From contig MU624627.1 in NCBI GenBank assembly GCA_025349905.2, forward strand, positions 1 to 38,953: a stretch of DNA of 38,953 nt, written 5' to 3'. Origin of the DNA: Blastocladiella britannica. Its lineage: Eukaryota; Blastocladiomycota; Blastocladiomycetes; Blastocladiales; Blastocladiaceae. Position numbers and translations under genes: made by a program. Every line of letters begins with the position of its first letter. Position 1 is the first letter of the stretch. Below are positions 33,147 through 38,953 of the stretch, in pieces. Below the pieces are notes generated by a model, which was not told the origin of the DNA, did no database searches, and saw only the letters and a program-made list of their open reading frames with translations.

Positions 33147-34859
33147 ATGATTACCGACGTCGTCTCCCGTATTCTGGATTTTGCCGTCGCGCGGCCCCGG
33201 AACGCCAGTGACCTGGTCGCGGTCCTGCAAGTCTTGCCGCGTGCCGCCACCTCACTGCAATTGGTCCCAAACGCACTCCGACGTGCCGTCCCAGGCCTCG
33301 ACCCGCAACTAGCCGCCAAACACAACCACGCGCACTTGCTCCCATTGTACCCGCGCGGGCTCGTTATGGACCAATTTGCCGCAGTCCTCGAGTGGATTAT
33401 GGTCCACAACGACTTGGCCATGCTCGAGTGGTGCTTTGCCCAGCTTGGGGAATCACCAGCGCAGTCGGTATGGACCAGCGCACGAATCCGAGACGCAGTC
33501 GGTGCCTCTGGTCACCCTGCCGTCCTTGAGTGGATGCTGGCTCGATTTCCCCAATTGGAAACCGACCGGTTCTGGCACTGTTATGTCCAATCGGCTGCAG
33601 GCTGACAAGGGCATGTCGCCATTCTCGAGTGGTACGAGCAACACCGGCCCGGAAGCTCGTTTTGGATGTATGCAGTCACCTCTGCTTCGAAACTGGGCCG
33701 CATCTGTGTCCTGGAACTATGGTGGCAGGGTTTCCGCCCAGGTGTGCTCAACGCCTCAACGTTCCGAATGGAATGGGAGGAAGCGACTCGGAACCTGCTG
33801 CAGTACTGCCACCTCGAGCTGCTGGATTGGCTGTGGCACCAAGGTTTGCCGGAATGGCGGTCAGCACCCAAGCGCATGGTCGACGTAGCGTGCAGAGGTG
33901 GCCGGTTACACAGCTTGGAATGGGCCTGGGCGCTCTACTTGAGTGTCGACGAGCCGACCCGCAACGGCAGCATTGCCCTAGATCAGGCGACAGCGATCCT
34001 GAGTCAAGGACTCGAGGAGTTGCTTGAGTGGACCGAATTACAATTGCTCAAACATAAACCGGCCCAAATTGTCCCTATGGCACGGTGGTCCAAGCACATG
34101 CAAGTGAGCAGCCAAATGACCGTCGGCTACGCAGAATGGTGGTGGGCCAAGAGCGCGCAGTACTCGTGGTCTCTGGAGTGGGTCAATTCCCTTGTCCATT
34201 TCGCAGCCCTTTTTGGCCGTGTCGACTTGTTGGACTGGGCCTGCTACCGTGCCTCTGCTCTTGTCCGAAAAAGTACTGTCGACCTGGTTTACAATGCCGC
34301 ACTCAATGGAATCACCCCCATGTTGCAGTGGCTACTTGACCATCAACATCAACTTGAGCCCTTTGTGTTCCCGAAACTGTCGCGCGAAATTGCCATCCGA
34401 ACTGCTTGATATGGGAACCTGGAAGCGCTTCGCTGGTGGCACACGCGCCACCGCCCACTGTCGGGTCGCATCCTCATGTACATTGTGCGCGAGGCCACAC
34501 GCTCGTCGTGCTTGCCGGTGCTCGAGTGGTGGCGGGACGAGATCTTGGCTGCGATTCCGCGCGGGACCGAGTGTTATCCGCGGCCGCGCGATCTGAAATT
34601 GGTCCTCGCCAAGTGCACGTCCATTCACACCATCATGTTCTGGAACCAGGTGATCTTGGATCGCGGGTACCGGGTTCCGATCTTTTCTGTTTCTGAGGCG
34701 GTTATGGCAACGAGTCAAGACGATCAGGTCGCGGCGCTCGAGTATTGGTGTATTTCAGCTGGTACCGCGGATCGGAAACTGGTGCAGGTGGCTCGTGAGT
34801 GTGCGTTATCGCAGAACAAGATGGTTGTCGTTGCGTGGTGCAAATCCATTATCTCGTAA
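33147..34859 (+). pseudogene. W-rich ankyrin-like repeat gene with two in-frame TGA codons
   Basis: One frame from the ATG at 33147 to the TAA at 34857-34859 (571 codons) encodes continuous W-rich repeats: VLEWIMVHN, MLEWCFAQL, ILEWYEQHRP, VLELWWQG, LLDWLWHQG, LLDWACY, MLQWLLDHQ, ALRWWHTRH, VLEWWRDE and ALEYWC. It is interrupted by TGA at 33603 (SAAG-stop-QGHVAILEW) and at 34407 (IRTA-stop-YGNLEALRWW). Both stops fall just before the G-[HN] that opens a repeat core. No intron with usable phases and length removes either one while keeping the conserved core. The open frame on both sides argues for a young pseudogene. Readthrough is the alternative. Confidence 0.65.
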
Positions 34860-34885
34860 AAATTGCAAGTGCAAATATATTCTAT

Positions 34886-35975
34886 TTATCTGCCTCCGAT
34901 GAGACTCTCAATGTCTGCCACGACCTGGGCCAACTCTTCATTTTCGTCGTTCTCTGAGCGCTCGACCACTTGTGCCAGCACATTGCAGTACACGCTCGTG
35001 TCGCGCCGCAAATAGTCCACAAGTGACGCTCGAAGCAGGTCCCGCGTGCCCTCGTGCTGCAACCCATGCTTCAGCGCCTGGCACGCTGCCAACTGTACGC
35101 CGCAGCCAACCCCTTCTATGCTGAGAGCCGCCAGCATCCCACCATTTGCGCATTGTAGACGTTGGTGGCACCTTCTTCGAGCATTGGGACCAGGTGCGGG
35201 AGCGGATTGTATTCCAGGACCAGAGAGCAGAGTGGTGACCTGCGATCTACGGCTTTTTTTATCCAGTAAGACATAATAGACTCCCAGATGAAACAAAAAG
35301 ACGTACCCGAGAGTACGAGGAGCAGGACGCGGATCGCAATCAACAGTCCTTCGAGATCATGTCCATCATTTTCCAGCAATACAAACAAGTCAAATGCGTT
35401 GATGTCTGGGTATTTGAGCTTTGGCTCGTATCGGTCGACCATTGCCTGGGAGATGGCACCATGGGAACCGGGAAGTGATTTCACGTGCTCGTATACGAGC
35501 GCCATTCGGAGCACAGGAAGCACGTCTACTTCAGGGCCCCACAATAACGGTGGGTCTTTGTCATCTGACATGCCAACCAATGCAACGATCCACGGGAGCA
35601 TGCAAGGGCAGTTGTGGGTGGCGACTGAAGCGAGGATTTCAGCGGCCATGACTGGGTCAGAGATCAGGAATCCAGACTCGGTAATCAAGGCGACCAGCAT
35701 CGGCCCCAACGACCGCGATCGCACCAGGCGGACTACCAGCTCAGTGTACAGTTCGTTGCGACCGGCCACGGCCCGGAGCAGAACCTTGGAAGCGTTATCA
35801 TTCGCCAAATTCGCGAAAGTATTTGCCACGATGGCCGGGCCCCAAGGAGCGGGCGTGAGGTCAAGATCCAGGGTGAGGCGTGCAGTGCGCGGCAAGTCGA
35901 TCGAAGGGCCACGACGTCGTGCCTATCCAAATATTGTGCGATCGCGGCATGCAGGTCGTTTGGTAGGTCGACCAT
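34886..35975 (-). pseudogene. F-box / armadillo-like repeat gene with an apparent frameshift
   Basis: The gene starts with a clear F-box (VDLPNDLHAAIAQYL, then VVALRSTCRALHAS). The frame must then shift by one base near 35880-35900 to continue in the helical-repeat part (PAIVANTFANLANDNASKVL). After that, two introns restore a continuous frame: one with GTACGT near 35306 (phase 1, acceptor AAAAAAAG near 35255), and a 56-nt intron GTGCCA...GCATAG near 35120-35180. The end is GVQLAACQALKHGLQHEG, then an acidic tail VADIESLIGGR and TAA. The F-box implies an SCF ubiquitin-ligase adaptor. The frameshift may be real decay or a sequence error. Confidence 0.55.
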
Positions 35976-36142
35976 GTTATATATTGTTCCAAAGAGCCCC
36001 GGTACGGCGCCAGCGCCAGTTGCTGGAACGGGAGCCGAGAAAAAGGTTTGAGATGAAATGAAGCATCCTCAAAGAGAGTGATGGAGCCCACCAGACGATA
36101 ATAAAACGATTTATATATACATCTATACAAAAAGAAGGGGGT

Positions 36143-37286
36143 TTAGGCAAGTGCCAAGAACGCGGGCGCAGTCCCGACCTTCTTGCACACGGTACCGCGG
36201 GGCACGGGCAACTGGATCCATGAGTTGAGGTTGCAAATCAGGAGCGCATTGGGGCCCTTGCACGCGAGGTCGTTCTCCTTGCATGGAACGCTTGGCAATG
36301 CGACATTGTCACCGCCGGTGTTGCTGGCAGTGGGCTGGGCCTGGCTCGTAGTCGTTGGCTTGGCGGTGGAGGTCAGTGCAGTAGTCTGCTGTTGGCCGCG
36401 GGTACGGGTCTTTGGCGGTTGCTGTGTGCTTGCTGCTTGGGTGGTGGTGCTGCTTGCCGACGACGATTTCGTGGAAACAGGAACCGACGAAGTGGACGAT
36501 TTGGTGGAAACAGGAGCACCCGACGACGAGGACTTGGTGGACGAGGAAACCGACGACGACTTGGAAGAAGAAGATGGAAAAGGAGATCCAGCGGCTCCCG
36601 ACCCGCGCACGGTGATGATCTTGCGCTGGGCAAACTTTTCGCGGCCGTCAGGAAGCGTGCCGGGGAACTCGGGAAACTCGACGGCCTGTCCAGGCAAGTT
36701 GGCCACCAGCAACTCGGGTCCGGTCAACGATCCCGAAGGTCCCGACCCGCCCGTGACCGTAATGTCCGAGCATCCCATGTAGTACTCGCGGTTTCCAATG
36801 GCGTTGATCCAAGTCCACGCGAAAGTGGCCTTTCCCGAGGGAGCACTGGCCGGGATTTGGACATTAACGTACTGCGGGTTCTGCGTGCGCACGCATTCGC
36901 GAATGATGGTCTCGAGCACCACAAACGTCTTGTCGTTGTCGTACGAGAGCGCAAACTGGCAGTGGCCGCCGTCGTGCTGCGCGCCGCCCGAAATGGAGAC
37001 CGCGACCGATGACCCGGCGGCGACCGTGAGAACTGGGGCCTGTGCCGGGTAGCCCTTGCACGGGTACGCTCCCAGTGGGGCCGTGTACGAGTAGTCAATG
37101 AGTCCACCTGGACCCGGGTTGGTCTTCCATTGGCGCGGGGCGGGGTCTGTTTTGGTTATATGTCTCAGTCTCTCTTTTTCTTGAAATTGATGCGGTAAAT
37201 GCGCGCGTACCAGTCATCATCATGTGCGCATTCGCGGTAGCCGACAGGAAAGCAAGCAGGGCGAGGAGGGATGCGATTGAAGTCAT
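36143..37286 (-). CDS. secreted AA11-like lytic polysaccharide monooxygenase with C-terminal Cys domain (359 aa)
   Basis: Exons 37286-37211 and 37146-36143 are joined in phase 1 (donor GTACGC). The signal peptide ends in SATANA, leaving His21 as the mature N-terminus (HMMMTDPAP), which is the first ligand of the copper histidine brace. The second brace His is in GGHCQF (His87, or possibly His83). The domain continues with the family motifs SYDNDKTF, SAPSGKATFAWTWINAIGNRE and MGCSDITV. A Ser/Thr-rich linker follows. The C-terminal domain has four Cys (VPCKENDLACKG, LICNLNSW, GTVCKK), like the X278 module of AA11 enzymes. AA11 LPMOs oxidatively cleave chitin. Substrate here is inferred. Confidence 0.85.
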
Positions 37287-37315
37287 TTTTTCTTTTTACT
37301 TATATGCGTATTTAA

Positions 37316-37738
37316 GTGCTGGTGCGGATGTGTACTTGCCAAGAAAGGCAGGAGGGCATGCCATGCTATTTGTATGCGCGATGCGCGGGGATGCGCCTCG
37401 GTTGCTTGCTGGGCTTACGTGTTTCGTGTTGCAGTCGTGATGTACGGGTCACGCTAATGTGGATCCACTCCTTTTCGTCACAAACAAGCCCGCTCGGCGT
37501 TGTTGGTGTTATCATCAGTGGTCCAGGGCGGGAGTTGTTCGCGGTCGGCGCACTGTATGTTCGCCCAAAGAACGAAAGTACAATACGATTGGGCATTACG
37601 GGTACGCATTACACAGGAAATGGACGTGCAAATCCCGGTCTCACTGCCTTGCATGCGGAAGTTGAAGCGATGCTCCTGTGGTTTTTGTCCACGATTCGTC
37701 GTCTGGATCCAAGTTGCACCTCCACACCGACTCACTGA
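37316..37738 (+). CDS. hypothetical ORF with an RNase H-like stretch, probably a decayed element
   Basis: The second half of this ORF reads LGVVGVIISGPGRELFAVGA and later NPGLTALHAEVEAMLLWF. This is the strand-1/2 and AExEA helix pattern of retroelement RNase H domains. The first catalytic Asp (usually in a D-G-S motif before G-x-G/V-V-I) is not present; the equivalent stretch reads MWIHSFSSQTS. No reverse transcriptase or long repeat flanks it. The true 5' end is unclear because the upstream part overlaps the LPMO promoter. It is either a truncated relic or chance. Confidence 0.3.
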   Translation: MLVRMCTCQERQEGMPCYLYARCAGMRLGCLLGLRVSCCSRDVRVTLMWIHSFSSQTSPLGVVGVIISGPGRELFAVGALYVRPKNESTIRLGITGTHYTGNGRANPGLTALHAEVEAMLLWFLSTIRRLDPSCTSTPTH

Positions 37739-37838
37739 GAGCAACACCTGGGCCAAACCACACTCGTAGAAAAGAAACACAGCGAGAAAAAAAACGATCC
37801 AATTACATTAAGGTCACATCAAGATCAGGTCGGAAACC

Positions 37839-38795
37839 TTACTCCTGCTATAAAATTACAAAATCAGATATTAGAAATCGCATCAAGAAAAAAAAAAACA
37901 GGAGAATACGCACGGGAACCTCAATATCACCAGCGGCGATCTGGTCCTGGACGTCCTTGGGCGACTGGCCGTCAACGGTGCAGCCAACCGAGAAGGCAGT
38001 GCCGAGGATCTCCTTGACGGTGCCCTCGAGCGACTTGGCCATCGACTTGGAGCGCATCTGGCGGGCAATGTCGACAATGGTGTCGAACGTCAGGTTGCCA
38101 GAGTGGAGGATGTTCTTCTCCTTCTTGCGGTCACGCGGCGGCTCCTTGAGCGCGGCAATCACCAGCGACGAAGCGGCGGGGACAACCGAGATGGCGGCCT
38201 GACGGTTCTGCACGGTCAGCATGACAGTGACACGGATGCCCTTGTACGCCTGGGTGGCCTTGGCGATGTCATCACCAACCTTCTTGGGGGACTGTTTTCA
38301 ATCATTTCATAATTTGTTAGTTTTTGATGATATCCCCATAAATATTTGCGCCCACAAATTTCGCTGCAGCGTCGTACCAGACCGAGGGGACCGATCTTAG
38401 GGGCCAGAGCCGAACCACCGGCAACTTCGCCGCCCGTCACTCGCAGCGTAACTGATTTTAGAGCAGAATTAGTGAGCACGGATGAACAAGATTGGGATTG
38501 AAATCTAATAAAATCCAGCTGGATGAATTTACATCAAACTGGATGTATATGCGTGTCTCAGCCTTAACAAAGGTCCATATTTCGTGTTTCGGAGTCAAAA
38601 TTTGACCATCCAACATGGAAATTGGTTTTAGACCGTTATAAAGGGCGTGGGCGAGTCCAGCACGAGGTAAAAACAAAGTAAACAGTGTACGGACTGTACT
38701 TGACATCTGAAGGGTCAAACTTGGGCGGCACTGAGTAAAAAAAAAAGGTCAGTACCGGTGGGGAGTTGAAAAAATATAAATAAAATGGTCGTACT
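37839..38795 (-). CDS. RPL12: ribosomal protein uL11 (165 aa)
   Basis: Five coding pieces join in frame: the A of the ATG at 38795, then 38730-38695 ([11 protein letters not shown]), 38451-38378 ([21 protein letters not shown]), 38291-37914 ([37 protein letters not shown]) and 37847-37839 (QE and TAA). The total of 165 residues equals the usual eukaryotic length. The start codon itself is split A|TG by a 64-nt intron. The last exon holds only two codons plus the stop. uL11 forms the GTPase-associated stalk base of the large subunit, and the conserved N-terminal KFDP and Pro-rich loop are intact. Confidence 0.93.
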
Positions 38796-38953
38796 TGTGA
38801 AAATTGGTGGGACCTGCAAAAAAGAAAGGTCGATACCGGGAGAGAGAACTAAAAAGTTGTGAGCTGATACTGCAGGGAAATTACAGATTTTGCAGAACAC
38901 CATGAATTGGTGGATATCAAAAATGCGGATGTCAATCGTATGAGACCCCCCCC

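Noticed and set aside
33147..34859. TGA read as Trp or selenocysteine
   Set aside because: Many intact genes here end in TGA, which rules out a general reassignment. A repeat protein without redox context or a visible SECIS element is an unlikely selenoprotein.
35116..35180. Second frameshift in the F-box gene at the 3' side
   Set aside because: A 56-nt phase-1 intron (GTGCCA...GCATAG) explains the frame change without damage.

Overview
The window is nuclear DNA of a fungus with short introns. The gene set points to an early-diverging, probably flagellated (zoosporic) lineage, perhaps Blastocladiomycota. This placement is inference. It rests on a fungal-only copper-fist regulator, an AA11-type lytic polysaccharide monooxygenase, a fused biotin enzyme, a possible axonemal protein, and an expansion of tryptophan-rich 33-residue repeat proteins. 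Genes are dense, on both strands, GC-rich, and often separated by fewer than 100 bases. Introns are mostly 50-75 nt. About half of the donors modelled here read GTRCG rather than the usual GTRAG.

Layout. 1-444: end of an unknown gene. 489-1421: W-rich ankyrin-like protein. 1480-3117: nine-exon leucine-rich-repeat membrane protein, followed by a decayed copy of its tail. 3370-5651: possible axonemal protein. 5758-6999 and 7075-8188 (minus): helical-repeat and F-box proteins. 8407-9143: four-helix membrane protein. 9177-11085 (minus): copper-fist transcription factor, divergent from 11151-13934, a mitochondrial dethiobiotin synthetase/DAPA aminotransferase fusion. 13955-18025 (minus): three tandem seven-helix membrane proteins. 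18207-20207: second W-repeat protein. 20376-24483 (minus): large Gln-rich protein. 25309-28372 (minus): BAR-PH-ArfGAP-ankyrin protein. 28528-30469 (minus): Rrn7/TAF1B, divergent from ribosomal protein eS28 (30543-31136). 31249-31777: frataxin. 31874-33111 (minus): Sgf73/ataxin-7. 33147-34859: third W-repeat protein with two in-frame TGA codons. 34886-35975 (minus): F-box/helical-repeat gene with a frameshift. 36143-37286 (minus): secreted AA11-like LPMO. 37839-38795 (minus): ribosomal protein uL11.

The conserved housekeeping genes (uL11, eS28, frataxin, Rrn7, Sgf73, ArfGAP, biotin fusion) splice into intact reading frames. The expanded accessory families (W-repeat, F-box/helical-repeat) contain stops or frameshifts, which suggests birth-and-death evolution rather than poor sequence. 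The most unusual items are the tandem seven-helix family, the donor-site consensus, the exon-per-repeat LRR gene with a GC-AG intron, and ribosomal genes whose introns sit at or inside the start codon. Exon borders were placed by hand from reading frame, splice dinucleotides and family similarity, so individual junctions may be off.
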